Positions 20,975-30,688 of a DNA stretch of 64,000 bases are shown one piece after another; position 1 is the first letter of the stretch; every line of letters begins with the position of its first letter. The DNA comes from Trichomonas vaginalis G3 (lineage: Eukaryota; Parabasalia; Trichomonadida; Trichomonadidae): the NCBI RefSeq assembly GCF_026262505.1, contig NC_067208.1, positions 16,687,962 through 16,751,961 on the forward strand, written 5' to 3'. The position numbers and the translations under genes are program-made. The notes beneath the pieces were generated by a model. That model searched no databases and was not told where the DNA came from. It saw only the letters and a list, made by a program, of their open reading frames with translations.

Positions 20975-23127
20975 ATGCCCCATATAGAATGGATAGAAAG
21001 TCTGCTAGAATAAAAGCAGAGTTTACAAAAATATGGTTGGAGAGTTTCGAAGAATTTTTAAATATAGGAAGGAAGACCCATAAAAGTCTATGACAAATTG
21101 TCTGGTCTTCGCTACGAAATGGATTTGGAAACAGCACGTGCCAATTATCCAAACAACTAGAGAGGTTAGAAGAAGAACGTCTTATGGACATGCCTTTCGA
21201 TGTTAGTGAACCTCAAGTTGAAGGACACGACGGCTTTGCCAGATTCTACTGGAAACATGACGAACAATTGCATCCTTTGAGAAGGAAAAAAGGTAGTGCA
21301 GAGGATGGTCATGCTCCCATGGAAAGAACAAGATATGCATATGAAAGTATCGTGAAGTTAGAAGTCAAATTACATCTGGTCGAACCTTTACAGTAAACTT
21401 TGACGAAGGTAAAGAACAAAGAAGGCTTCATGGGAGTACTTGCTGCAATTCAAGACGGAAATAAGAAAGGACACGATCTCAGATTGACCATAACAGATTT
21501 GGATGGTCACATTTACTATGCACATGGCAATGAACAAACAGCCGCAAAACTTCTTGACGCTTTCAAGACTACAAAGAGAGAACAAATGTTTGACTCCGAC
21601 TCAGACATTTTGAATGCAATTGAAGGAATTGCAAGTGTCAAGTTCGAATGGCACCAACCTAACCCTCAAGCAGTCAGACAACATGCTGGATACTTCCCCT
21701 TCATAAATAAGTCTGACATTGACTTGACAAGGTATGGAATTTACAATTCAATTGAAACAATTGTCAATGAACCTTGTATTCTTACATGTCTCAGGAACTC
21801 TGGTCTTGTTACAGATGAAGAATGAAGTATCTTGAGTCATGTGTGAAGACAAGGTACATTCTCAGAGGTCAATTGGCAAAAATTGCACCGTTGGCAAATG
21901 TCAATATCCGAGTCAACATACCTACAGCTAAAGGTTCTTCACATGACGACTATGTTGTTGAGTTCAATTTACCATGGTTGAAGATTGTAATTGCCACAAC
22001 CACTTCATGTTGAACGAAAGTCTTACAAACCCATTGTTCGGAAAAGGCAAGTGCAACATTGTCAGAGCTGTAAACATTCTTTTCGAGAAAGGTTTGTTGG
22101 AACCAATTCCAGATGACAAGCTGACAGAAACTTTTGTACCAAAAGACGAAACAAACTTTTCATTGTTAGCAAGACCAAAAGTTGTTCCAGACAAAGTTCT
22201 AGTACAAAGAAGTACACAATTCCACAAGGAGTTGGTATGTTCGATACCAACCTGAACCAGAAGAACTTCCAATGAGGTTGCAAGAACTTCAAGATGCTAT
22301 AAATAAACTTCCATTGAGACATCCAATTGACGTCAAAATTGTATTGGAGAGCATCTGAGTTAGGTCAGAAGGTTTTATATGAAACAGGTTGCTTCGACGA
22401 TGTTTTTATGAGATAACAGGAGAAGTTTCTCAGAAGATAAGAGGCTCACTTGAATTTCCACAAACTGGACCAATTGGTTGCGACAAGTTCGACTCAAACG
22501 AAAAGATTATACTATGTCGACCTTAACGCTGCGTACATGAGGTTTGTCCAATATATTCCGACTGGAATTCCAAACGAAGATGGTGAGTTCCCGGGAAGGA
22601 ACTATACAGTTGGAAAAGTCATACAACAACTGTATGATATTAGGAAAGCTTCAAACCCCAAACTTGCAATGACACTCAAATTGCTTATGAATTCGACATG
22701 GGGATATTCCATTAAGAAACCTCAAGAGATGAAGAGTAAACATTATGAGAAGGTCGACAACTTTGTTGAAAGGTTTTCTCCTTTTGTTTTGAAGTACGAA
22801 TTCACTCAAGGTCAAAGTGGCTTAGTAACCACATTAAAACCTATTGTCGAACATTGGTCTTACCCTCAGTTCGCAAAAGCAGTCCTTGACAACTACAACA
22901 AATTCTTCTCCGAGGTCAAATCCAAAGTTGTGGTTTACTATGAGAACATTGACGCACTCATGACGAACGAAGAAGGCTATAACAAACTCATTGAAATGGG
23001 AATGGTCGGTGAAAAGATGGGCTGTTTTAAGCTAGATAAGGTATTTTCCGAAGTTCATGTCCTCTCCAAGCGTAAGTATTGGGGCATACTTGAAGACGGC
23101 ACAGAAATAAAACATTGCATGAAGTAA
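20975..23127 (+). pseudogene. Polinton 1: protein-primed-type family B DNA polymerase, broken
   Basis: The PolB palm motifs are recognisable: motif A in YYVDLNAAYM, motif B in KLAMTLKLLMNSTWGYSI and motif C in VVYYENID. The N-terminal part begins MPPYRMDRKSARIKAELERY and includes a conserved DGFARFYWKHDEQLHPLRRK region. Polintons replicate by a protein-primed polymerase of this family. Broken, with several breaks. In copy 2 only a remnant is present (58025-58744). Confidence 0.8.
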
Positions 23128-23165
23128 AAACGTTTTTTAAAACAATATATTTTTACATATATTAA

Positions 23166-24022
23166 ATGCTTCAGGTTGAAAAACAAAGAACAAAAGTAGC
23201 AGATACAAAACCGTTAGACTATATCTTTACAAATGCTGGTAGGAATATATCAGATGAAGAAATTTCATCCCGAGCATACAGGTTTGACTATCCAATTCGT
23301 TGCTTCAAAGTCCTTCAGATGCAAAGGCAATAGGATTTAGAAGAGTTTTGTTTTCAAATAGAACTAACGCATTTATGTTCGCAGTATATTTTATGGGCAT
23401 ATAAAGGTTCTGATGGTCTAATAGACAAATTTGACGAAATGAAAATCTTTACAGTTCGTTCAGACGAAAGTCTTGAGAAAACTCTAAATGACTTTCAAAC
23501 TCAAATGAACAAATATTATTGGGAATTTCAAAAAAAATACAACTCTTTACTAAATGGAACATACTATCTGAAACTAGAATATGACAAGATGAACTCCACC
23601 GTTTCATTTCAAAAGATTGAAATTAACCCTCCAAGAGATACAGAGTTTTTATTTTGGGAAGTAGACAAACGTTCTTGGGCACAATTTCTTCGGTTACTAA
23701 ACCAGAACGAACCATTACACCAGATGGTCCATTTAAATTTATACTTCCACCAGCAGATTTGATGGTTTATAGAAATGTGTTTGACCCTCAAAATGTTATG
23801 TGTCATGCAAGTTTCAGTTCAAGCAACAATAGTTTTCTATGTATTGGTAAGGACTTTTATGACTTTGCTTCTAAATTCTACGAACCATCTAGTAACAGTT
23901 TCTCTGACTTTCAAGTTTGGTTCACAACAAATGGTGTGCAACATATTATTCCATTGTACTATGACTTTTATCTCGAATTGTCTTTCATATATAACTACGG
24001 AAAAGTGCTGAAAAAGTATTGA
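23166..24022 (+). pseudogene. Polinton 1: ~285-aa protein, paralogue B, broken
   Basis: Relative of the 16223-17071 gene. It shares KPLDYIFTNAG, KAIGFRR, NVFDPQNVMCHASFSSSNNS, SFSDFQVWFTTNG and FYLELSFIYNY. The leader TTTTTACATATATTAA precedes the ATG. Function unknown; duplication and conservation in both elements suggest a structural or host-contact role. Broken, a few breaks. Counterpart at 57096-57954. Confidence 0.6.
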
Positions 24023-24136
24023 ATGTGAAGATATTAGAAAATAACATTTTTTCTAACATCGTAGAAAACTCATGAAAACAATTTATTTTTGACACTTTCA
24101 CAAAAAACATAAAAAAGTGAAGTTAAACGTTAAGGT

Positions 24137-24496
24137 TTACTGAACTGGTTGGATGTCGCCTTCTGTAGTTATGTAGAATGGTTGACCCGAGAAGTGAAGG
24201 AGAGACTGAATTGCCAATTTCATATGGGGTAGGGGGTTCTCCTTGTTTGGTATTTTTATCCAAGGACGTTTGTTTAGGAACTTAACAAGAGCTTCTCTTT
24301 TGGCGTCCTTTATGCCATCGTAGGCTGTCCCGTCTGGTATTTGAATTGGAATTCCAGTCGAAGTCTCGAGCTGAAGTGTAGACCTTCCAGAAATAGTGGT
24401 GAACTTGACCTTGGGCTTCATTACCTTGCGCAAGTACTGCTTAACAACTTCATTTATCTCTATAAGGTAAACTGCCTCGTCAAATCCTTCTGGCAT
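24137..24496 (-). CDS. Polinton 1: unrecognised 119-aa protein
   Basis: The frame MPEGFDEAVYLIEI begins just inside a repeat array and ends with FSGQPFYITTEGDIQPVQ. It has a Lys-rich middle and no recognised domain. Copy 2 has only a scrap of its first residues (MPEGFDEAIYFIE near 52903), so this part is not shared whole. The open frame continues upstream through the repeats, so the true start is uncertain. Confidence 0.4.
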   Translation of the reverse strand: MPEGFDEAVYLIEINEVVKQYLRKVMKPKVKFTTISGRSTLQLETSTGIPIQIPDGTAYDGIKDAKREALVKFLNKRPWIKIPNKENPLPHMKLAIQSLLHFSGQPFYITTEGDIQPVQ

Positions 24497-24504
24497 TCCG
24501 AGTC

Positions 24505-24800
24505 CTTCCATCCGACAGGAAAATATTTTCCCGACAACTGGAAAAAATTTTCCGGACAAAGGGAAAAATTTTTCCTTCCGACAGGAAGAACTCTTCCAGT
24601 TGTCCGTCCGTAAACCATTCAAATTTTCGAAAATTGAGAACTTTTTGGTCGAACTTCAGAAAAAGTTCTTCCTTCCGACAGAAAAAGTTCTTCCTTCCGA
24701 CAGAAAAAGTTCTTCCTTCCGACAGAAAAAGTTCTTCCTTCCGACAGAAAAAGTTCTTCCTTCCGACAGGAAAAATTTTTCCTTCCGACAGGACACAAAC
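24505..24800. repeat. Minisatellite of TTCCTTCCGACAG-type units (Polinton 1)
   Basis: Units such as GTTCTTCCTTCCGACAGAAA are repeated about seven times between 24660 and 24795 with a period near 18-19 bp. Looser copies run from 24510 to 24600. All long frames through it in both directions are by-products of the repeat. Copy 2 has a related but differently expanded array at 52540-52915. Confidence 0.8.
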
Positions 24801-24802
24801 GA

Positions 24803-25045
24803 ATGTCCGACGTTCCTCTTCCTGAATGCCTTCCAAAGCCAGAAGAACCGAAAGCTGCAGAACCACAACAGTCTCCTCAGCAACCTCAGTTCCAGCAAGT
24901 ACCTCCAAATTACTACCAATTCCAATACAAATCGAAGAGAGACCAAGAGTTCGAAGAAGGTCTGAACCGCTTACGCAAAGAGTATGCCACAGCTCCAATT
25001 GAGAGAAAGTTGTTGCTAAATTCAGTAAAAATAATGTTTAGGTGA
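24803..25045 (+). CDS. Polinton 1: 80-aa Pro/Gln-rich acidic protein, end uncertain
   Basis: It begins MSDVPLPECLPKPEEPKAAE and continues with QQSPQQPQFQQ and a charged helix (DQEFEEGLNRLRKEY). The first residues match a short frame in copy 2 (52455-52532, minus strand there), which supports the start. The end runs into the palindromic module beginning at 25010, so the C-terminus may have been altered by it. Function unknown. Confidence 0.4.
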   Translation: MSDVPLPECLPKPEEPKAAEPQQSPQQPQFQQVPPNYYQFQYKSKRDQEFEEGLNRLRKEYATAPIERKLLLNSVKIMFR

Positions 25046-25312
25046 AGAGGTGAGATCTCACCTCTTTTCTCACCTGTTTTCTCACCTCTTGAATTTTCAT
25101 GAATTTTCATGATTTCATCGTATATGTTTTGTCAAGACTTCTTCGTATATGTTTTGTCAAGACTTCTTCGTAAATGTTTTGTCAAGACTTCTTCGTAAAT
25201 GTTTTGTCGAAACTTCATCGTAATGAGCGTAAATGACCCAAAAATAATGTTTAGGTGAAGAGGTGAGATCTCACCTCTTTTCTCACCTCTTTTCTCACCT
25301 CTTGAATTTTCC
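25010..25312 (+). repeat. Palindromic modules P1 and P2 (left side of the cassette, Polinton 1)
   Basis: Two modules share AATAATGTTTAGGTGAA, then the palindrome GAGGTGAGATCTCACCTC (25047-25064 and 25260-25277), then repeated TCTCACCTC words and CTTGAATTTT. Between them are four tandem units of roughly 27 bp built on CTTCGTAAATGTTTTGTC. The same module is found inverted downstream of the next gene. P1 matches the inverted one (P3) outward to GTTGCTAAATTCA, so the repeats are at least 60 bp. Confidence 0.85.
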
Positions 25313-25376
25313 CGAAATAAAAAATAAAGTTAGTTTTATTTTTATTTATTTTTTTATTTTGTATAAAAGAACAGAA

Positions 25377-26315
25377 ATGTCAACAATCGGCACAACAACA
25401 ATTCAAACAACTACAGCACCAAACTCGTTAGTTATGAATCCAACATCTATGTTAGTAGAGATGAAAAACTTCATTCCTTCTTCATATACTTTCGAAACAA
25501 AAATCCAGAAGATAAAGCAGGAACTTTTAACAAGTAATTTAGACTGTACCGCACAGGATGAAACAAATGAACAGTATCTTTATGAAATGCAGGACATTAT
25601 TGACCATTTACCCAAATTGCCTGAAATCCAACAGCAAAAACTAACTATTCCTGAATTCGACGAAATTGAAGTCAAAGCAACTGACTCAGTAGAAATAAAG
25701 AAGTTCATACGAAAGGTAAATTATGAATTCCTTGGTTTTCATTGCAACCATAAAGTTATGGACAAAGATTGCGACATGGTATATAAGAATGTTTCTGACA
25801 TATATAAATCCGGGGAGTTTAAGACCTACGACAACTTTGTTTCGTTAGTTGCAAAATGTGTATGGCAGATAAGAGATAAAGATAGAAGAGGTAAGGTATG
25901 GAACGAACAAATAAGACCAACTGCTTCAGATTTAAAGAAAACCATTGACGCCTTGGTTGTTCTAGCAGGTAAGGTTTCAGAATATAACGCAAAAATGAAC
26001 CCGCAATGTTCTAAATGTAAAGCAGCAATGAGGAAATATAACTACTCCGTCAAAGAGATAGAAAGAATGAGAAACGACTATGCAGATTTAAAGAAAGAAG
26101 CAGAGAAGCCAGCAGAAGATAAAATGGATATGTTAGAATTTCTGAACAAAAACTATCCAACAGCAGAAGATTTCCTTCTATCTGACGTCAAGAAGAAGTA
26201 TAAAGAAACTTTCGGTATCGTTAAAACATTCGATGTACTGACAGAAGAAATAGAAGCTACGAAATTGTTTAGAATTTCAAATATACATCGTACAATTCAT
26301 GTAAAACGGTTATAA
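25377..26315 (+). CDS. Polinton 1: unrecognised 312-aa protein bounded by inverted modules
   Basis: The frame looks whole. It has a Thr-rich start (MSTIGTTTIQTTTAPNSLVM), a central part with CNHKVMDKDCDMVYKN and a CSKCKAA pair of cysteines near residue 225, a coiled-coil-like stretch (YSVKEIERMRNDYADLKKEA) and a C-terminal block, DVKKKYKETFGIVKTFDVL, ending HVKRL. I do not recognise a family; the C-terminal block could be a small winged-helix DNA-binding unit. The promoter-like tract T-rich plus TTTTGTATAAAAGAACAGAA precedes the ATG. It is flanked by inverted palindromic modules, as is its homologue in copy 2 (54857-55771). Confidence 0.65.
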   Translation: MSTIGTTTIQTTTAPNSLVMNPTSMLVEMKNFIPSSYTFETKIQKIKQELLTSNLDCTAQDETNEQYLYEMQDIIDHLPKLPEIQQQKLTIPEFDEIEVKATDSVEIKKFIRKVNYEFLGFHCNHKVMDKDCDMVYKNVSDIYKSGEFKTYDNFVSLVAKCVWQIRDKDRRGKVWNEQIRPTASDLKKTIDALVVLAGKVSEYNAKMNPQCSKCKAAMRKYNYSVKEIERMRNDYADLKKEAEKPAEDKMDMLEFLNKNYPTAEDFLLSDVKKKYKETFGIVKTFDVLTEEIEATKLFRISNIHRTIHVKRL

Positions 26316-26610
26316 AATAACAGGTGAGAAAACAGGTGAGAAAAGAGGTGAGATCTCACCTCTTCACCTAAACATTATTTTTATTGAATTCAGCAACAAA
26401 ATTCTGAGTAAAATAATTTTTAGGGCATGTGTCAAACCGTTGAGTTTTCACAAAATTTAAAAAATAACGTTTACCATGTAAAACGCTTATAAAATAACTG
26501 AGGTGAGAAAACAGGTGAGAAAACGGGTGAGATCTCACCTCTTCACCTAAACATTATTTTTATTGAATTCAGCAACAAAAATCTGAGTAAAATAATTTTT
26601 AGGGCATATG
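26298..26610 (-). repeat. Palindromic modules P3 and P4 (right side of the cassette), duplicated with the gene's 3' end
   Basis: Two direct copies of about 133 bp (26298-26430 and 26476-26610) each begin with the last codons of the preceding gene (CATGTAAAACG, TTATAA). Each then contains the inverted module with its palindrome (26345-26362 and the shorter GGTGAGATCTCACC at 26526-26539) and ends with AGTAAAATAATTTTTAGGGC. They are inverted relative to P1 and P2. The second copy looks like a leftover of another copy of the cassette. Confidence 0.8.
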
Positions 26611-26614
26611 CTTG

Positions 26615-26638
26615 CTTCCCTCGGAAAACCGAGAGAAG
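26615..26638. repeat. Hairpin like the one inside KilA-N genes, in a decayed fragment
   Basis: CTTCCCTCGG-aaaa-CCGAGAGAAG, one mismatch in the stem. It is followed by AGATTCCGTATGAAAATC, which matches the coding strand just after the equivalent hairpin of the KilA-N gene at 52991-53818. This is therefore a leftover of a second KilA-N gene. Confidence 0.7.
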
Positions 26639-26733
26639 AGATTCCGTATGAAAATCATGAATTTCCTTAAGATAGAAAAAATAAAGTTAGTTTTATTTTT
26701 ATTTATTTTTTTATTTTGTATGTAAAGACAGAT

Positions 26734-27558
26734 ATGTCAACAACAGAGAACACAACAACTGCTATCGTTCATGAAGCTATAAATGAAGAATATGAGTGGG
26801 TTCAGTTTAACAAACAACTCCGTCTCATTCGTTCGGTCAAAGACGATATGTACCAAATGCAAAGTATTTTGACAGCATGTTTTGCTCCAGACACTAAACA
26901 CGCAGACGACTGGTTCAAAAACCAAAGCACACAAGAACTTTTGAGTGAAATTTCTCTAGACCGAACTTTTTCGGGGTCGCCTAAAACTCATGAAAATCGT
27001 AAAAATTTGCCAAATGGTTTGAGAGGTTGGTATGTACATAGACTTCTTGTAAATGCTGTTGCAATGTGGGCTTCGCCTCGTTATGCTTGGCATGTTTACA
27101 AACTTCTTGACGAAATTCATAGACAAGAACGTGAAGAGATGGAAAAGAAACTTCATGCAAAAGATGAAGTCATTGAATCCAAGGACAAAAGCATTCAGAA
27201 AAGAATACCACGTTCGGTACCAAAAGGAAAGGAAAAGAACTATAAGTATATGATTTATACTGAAGAGATGGAAAATGAAGAAGATAAAGATATGGTTATG
27301 TTGCATTTAGTCAGAAGAAACAACAAAAGCTTTTACGACCTTGCTAAGATTTACAAATCTGACAGAAATTGGTTCTATCGCGAAAACTTACCGATTTCAA
27401 TGACTCCGAATGAAGATGTGAAACAAATAGTTCAAGATACGTTACCTCAAACACACTATGATATTAAAGGTTGTACAATTCTTACCTTCAAAGAAGATTT
27501 GCCATTGTTAAAGGAAAAAATAACAGAGTATTTTGACAACTTCAAACAAGTAGGGTAG
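26734..27558 (+). CDS. Polinton 1: KilA-N domain protein (274 aa)
   Basis: The KilA-N DNA-binding domain covers residues ~30-135, with the family signature GLRGWYVHRLLVNAVAMWAS followed by PRYAWHVYKLLDEI. A charged helix (REEMEKKLHAKDEVIESK) leads to a conserved C-terminal domain (DLAKIYKSDRNWFYRENL) of unknown role. KilA-N proteins are common in large DNA viruses and phages, often as accessory DNA-binding or regulatory proteins. The ATG at 26734 was chosen because copy 2 has the same MSTTENTTTAIVHEAI start. It looks whole, and it faces the packaging ATPase gene with 16 bp between. Confidence 0.85.
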   Translation: MSTTENTTTAIVHEAINEEYEWVQFNKQLRLIRSVKDDMYQMQSILTACFAPDTKHADDWFKNQSTQELLSEISLDRTFSGSPKTHENRKNLPNGLRGWYVHRLLVNAVAMWASPRYAWHVYKLLDEIHRQEREEMEKKLHAKDEVIESKDKSIQKRIPRSVPKGKEKNYKYMIYTEEMENEEDKDMVMLHLVRRNNKSFYDLAKIYKSDRNWFYRENLPISMTPNEDVKQIVQDTLPQTHYDIKGCTILTFKEDLPLLKEKITEYFDNFKQVG

Positions 27559-27574
27559 ATGAACTCTTTATTTT

Positions 27575-28450
27575 TCAAGCTTGACTTTTTACAATTTGAA
27601 CTTTGTTTGCGTAGATATGAATTCTGAAAGAAGTATGAGGGTCTTGTATGACTTTGTACTTCTCCCATAGTTCATGTCTGTCAAACTTACCTGCCATGGA
27701 CTCTTTCATAAGTTCCATGAAATCGTCTTCGGACAATCCGGGGAAAAGTATTATGTCAGTAAGTATTCTTTTAACATCCTTACTTAAACTCTTTGCTGTC
27801 TGTACACATATTACGACTGAAATGTTAAAGTGTCTGAGCTTCTTAAGAATTCGACACATATCTTGTTCTCTGTTCTTTAACAAAGGATGAGAAGCAAAGT
27901 CATCTAAGATAAGAAGACATCTATGAGGGTATGTCTTCCAATCGTAAGATTGCAATTTCTTCGAAATGTATTCTATCTCTTTCTGTTTGTTTCTGAAGTG
28001 TTTCTTCTCTAATATTCTCTGCATTTCCTCATTTGGGTCTTTAAACTTAGAATTTATATACTCATTTATAGCATTATACTTCAAAACTCTTCTTTGGTAC
28101 TTCTTTATCCAATCTAACAACTCAGTATCCTTTATACATACTAACTTAGACTTCTTTATAATATCTTTGAACGAATTGACGGTTTGGTCAAATTGACCAG
28201 AAGTACTACAAATAACAACTAACTCATAGAATGGGTTCTTCTCATCTAGTTCTTGTTGTTGTGCAGCCATTTTAAGATAAGTGAAAGTCTTACCCGACCC
28301 AGGTGGTGCGATTAGACCTGTTATACCATTCTGAGCAAATAAGAACTTGTCATGTATAGGCTTTATCTGAGCATTTTCTAACTTCCTCTTGTTCTTGTTT
28401 AAAACATTCTCAAATTTCTTGTCAATGTCAGCAAACTTTTTTTCTAACAT
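27575..28450 (-). CDS. Polinton 1: genome-packaging ATPase (291 aa)
   Basis: A FtsK/HerA-type ATPase of the A32-like packaging class. Walker A is GLIAPPGSGKT near residue 47 and Walker B is CLLILDDF near residue 180, with an ISVVICVQTAKSLS segment after it as a sensor-type strand. It would pump the element's DNA into a capsid. The start at MLEKKFADIDKKF is preferred over an upstream in-frame start because that would overlap the divergent gene. Looks whole and is nearly identical to 51560-52435 in copy 2. Confidence 0.85.
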   Translation of the reverse strand: MLEKKFADIDKKFENVLNKNKRKLENAQIKPIHDKFLFAQNGITGLIAPPGSGKTFTYLKMAAQQQELDEKNPFYELVVICSTSGQFDQTVNSFKDIIKKSKLVCIKDTELLDWIKKYQRRVLKYNAINEYINSKFKDPNEEMQRILEKKHFRNKQKEIEYISKKLQSYDWKTYPHRCLLILDDFASHPLLKNREQDMCRILKKLRHFNISVVICVQTAKSLSKDVKRILTDIILFPGLSEDDFMELMKESMAGKFDRHELWEKYKVIQDPHTSFRIHIYANKVQIVKSQA

Positions 28451-28486
28451 ATTTTTAGAAAAATTAAAATTTTTATCTTTTTGAAA
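28451..28486. promoter_or_regulatory. Shared divergent promoter region
   Basis: Only 36 bp separate the start codons of the ATPase and the 28487 gene, so both must be served from this A/T-only tract (ATTTTTAGAAAAA on one side, TTTTTATCTTTTTGAAA on the other). The same arrangement is kept in copy 2 (51524-51559). Confidence 0.5.
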
Positions 28487-28948
28487 ATGTCTAGCGATTT
28501 CGCTATCTATATTCGAGACAAACTTTTCGACTCTAAAACTTCTGTCGACCATAAAATCTTACATAGTGTAAACAAGAAAGGTGAATTTGTTCTAAAGTTC
28601 TGTTTCTGGGAATATGACAAGAACCATAAAACATTAAGCAGAGAAGTCTTTAAGTTTGTCAATGACAGACTTGTTGACAGAGATGACGCCTCTTGGAGAG
28701 ATGAAGTCCAACAAAACTTCTTAGAATGCAAAGAAGACACATGCGCTGTTCTTGAAGATGAAATAGAAAACAGAATAGATGAGCTATTAAAGGACAAAGA
28801 ACTTTTACATAAATATAGTTGCGCCAAATTTGACATAACTCCACCAGAGAAGAAGAAGAGAGAAAAGAGAGAAAAGAAAGAAAAGAAAGTAGAAGAAGAG
28901 AAGAAAGAACCTGAACCAGTTCCAGAGAAAAAGAAATTTGACATGTAA
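28487..28948 (+). CDS. Polinton 1: unrecognised 153-aa protein with Lys/Glu tail
   Basis: It starts MSSDFAIYIRDKLFDSKTSV, has a compact front half (GEFVLKFCFWEYDKNHKTL), a Cys pair in ECKEDTCAVLEDE, and a low-complexity tail of alternating Lys and Glu ending KKKFDM. It is divergent from the ATPase and convergent with the next gene. Looks whole; copy 2 has 151 aa at 51068-51523. Function unknown. Confidence 0.65.
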   Translation: MSSDFAIYIRDKLFDSKTSVDHKILHSVNKKGEFVLKFCFWEYDKNHKTLSREVFKFVNDRLVDRDDASWRDEVQQNFLECKEDTCAVLEDEIENRIDELLKDKELLHKYSCAKFDITPPEKKKREKREKKEKKVEEEKKEPEPVPEKKKFDM

Positions 28949-28964
28949 AAATAAAATTTTATTT

Positions 28965-29384
28965 TTAGAACATTTCTGGGTCAATGTCAATGTTCTCTTC
29001 CTCTTTAGGGGCAAACACTGGCTTAGACTCTAAAATCTTTTTACCCAATTTACCTTGAACTTCAACTATCTTAGACTCATAATATTCATAGTCGTCTGCT
29101 TTCTTTGGTTCATAAGGTATAACAAGTTTGTATGCTTTACCTTCTTCGAGTTTTGAGAACTTTCTGTCAAAATTTTCTTTGACTGCTAACAAACCTTCTA
29201 TGTCTAAGTCTTCAAATTTCGCACCATTTTTAGTCACAATAGCAAACTTAACTGGTTCGATGTTCCAAACTTTGCTGAATGAAGACTTTTCAAAATGGTA
29301 GAAGTAAACATTCAAATATGTGAATGGGTCTAGTTCTTCTTTAAGTCCTGACATGTACTTGTTTACTGAGATGAATTTTGTCAT
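28965..29384 (-). CDS. Polinton 1: unrecognised 139-aa protein
   Basis: It begins MTKFISVNKYMSGLKEELDP, with beta-rich segments (YLNVYFYHFEKSSF, KAYKLVIPYEPKKADDYEYY) and an acidic C-terminus (ENIDIDPEMF). The beta-rich core with an acidic tail is the general plan of single-stranded-DNA-binding proteins, but I see no diagnostic motif, so that is only a suggestion. Looks whole; copy 2 at 50632-51051. Confidence 0.65.
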   Translation of the reverse strand: MTKFISVNKYMSGLKEELDPFTYLNVYFYHFEKSSFSKVWNIEPVKFAIVTKNGAKFEDLDIEGLLAVKENFDRKFSKLEEGKAYKLVIPYEPKKADDYEYYESKIVEVQGKLGKKILESKPVFAPKEEENIDIDPEMF

Positions 29385-29421
29385 CTTTTCTATCGGATAA
29401 AAAAATATTTTTTTTTAAAAT

Positions 29422-30660
29422 TTACTCAGAAAAATTTTTCTTTGTATATACACCATTCTGAACATCTAAAAGACTTTTGACATTTGCCAAGAATGTTCGT
29501 TTAGAAGCTGCCATATAACCATATTCTTGACAATATTGTTTATACGAATCGTACAATGACCTTTCATCTAATGACACAAAGTCAGTTTCATCTATGAACA
29601 GTTCATATACACTCTTGTTTGCTTCTAACAATGTTTGTCTCTCTTCGGTATGTGGAATTTGTCTTGGATTGAACTTAGAAATATCTAATGTCATGAAATA
29701 TGAGAACAAGTGGTTGTAAAAGTCAGATGTCAAAGTTTCTGCTAAGTCGTCAAAATATTCTGTATCTTGCATATGAGAATCTGACGTTCTGACAACTACA
29801 TATCTTCTGTCAGAACTTTCTAACTTCATCGGAACAGTATTGTTTGAAACCATAATGAAGTTTGCAACATTTTCACAAACTCTTTGGTCTTTATACTTTC
29901 TTTCAAACAACTCCAACTTTGTCTGTTATAAGACTCTTCAAAGCATCTGAGTTCAAAACTTTTGTTGTATCTATACTTTGAAGTTCATTGCAAACTATAA
30001 GTTTCATATTCTCAATTGAAGAGTTAAATTTACCGCAGATGTTTTCTAAGTTTGTCATATTAGGGTTCGAATAACCTTCTAACAGTTTGCATAAGATATC
30101 TGTAAAGAAAGTATTCTTACCTGTTCCTTGTTTTCCAATTATAATGAGAGCAGTTTCATTTTTAGCACTTGGATGTTGTAAGATATTTGCAAACCAACAT
30201 AAGATATACTCATAAACCTTTTCGTTTCCATTGCATATAATTTCTTTGACATGGTCTAACCAAGCTTCTATAATATTTTCTTTCCATTCTACTTGTTCAT
30301 ATTTATATCCAGTGAAGATAGAATAGAAGTTTGGAGAAGGTGTATAAAACTTTATACCTCGAACTGAAAAATCTTCTAACTTTGACAATAAGATATCCCA
30401 AGCATCTAACATCTTCATTCCAACTTGTACGACTTTTATTTTCTTAAGTTTCTGTCTACATTCTTGTTCTGAAACTATTGTTGCTCTTGGTTTTGTTAAA
30501 GACAACATCCCATTCTTTCATGACATAACATTCTGGGGCAGAGTCAACATTAAATGACTAAACGTTTCAAATTCTCGACTGCTTTGTTATAGTCTCGAAA
30601 TGGACACATATTTCTGAATGCTTGGAAGTCATAAAAATCTGAAACATCTATTCTGTACAT
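29422..30660 (-). pseudogene. Polinton 1: SF3-type replicative helicase, broken
   Basis: The superfamily 3 signature is clear: Walker A in ALIIIGKQGTGKNTFF, a Walker B-like MKLIVCNELQS, and motif C-type NFIMVSNNTVPMKLESSDRR. SF3 helicases unwind DNA in many DNA viruses and several Polinton lineages. Broken, about two breaks. Copy 2 has no helicase here; a whole HNH endonuclease gene (50004-50588) occupies the same place. Confidence 0.75.
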
Positions 30661-30688
30661 TTTTATAAAAATAAAAAAATAATATTTT

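Noticed and set aside
24600-24998. Several 60-170-aa ORFs with KFFLPTEKVLPSDRK or GRKNFFCRKEELF repeats
   Set aside because: They are translations of the minisatellite in different frames and strands; the unit stays open in several frames at once.
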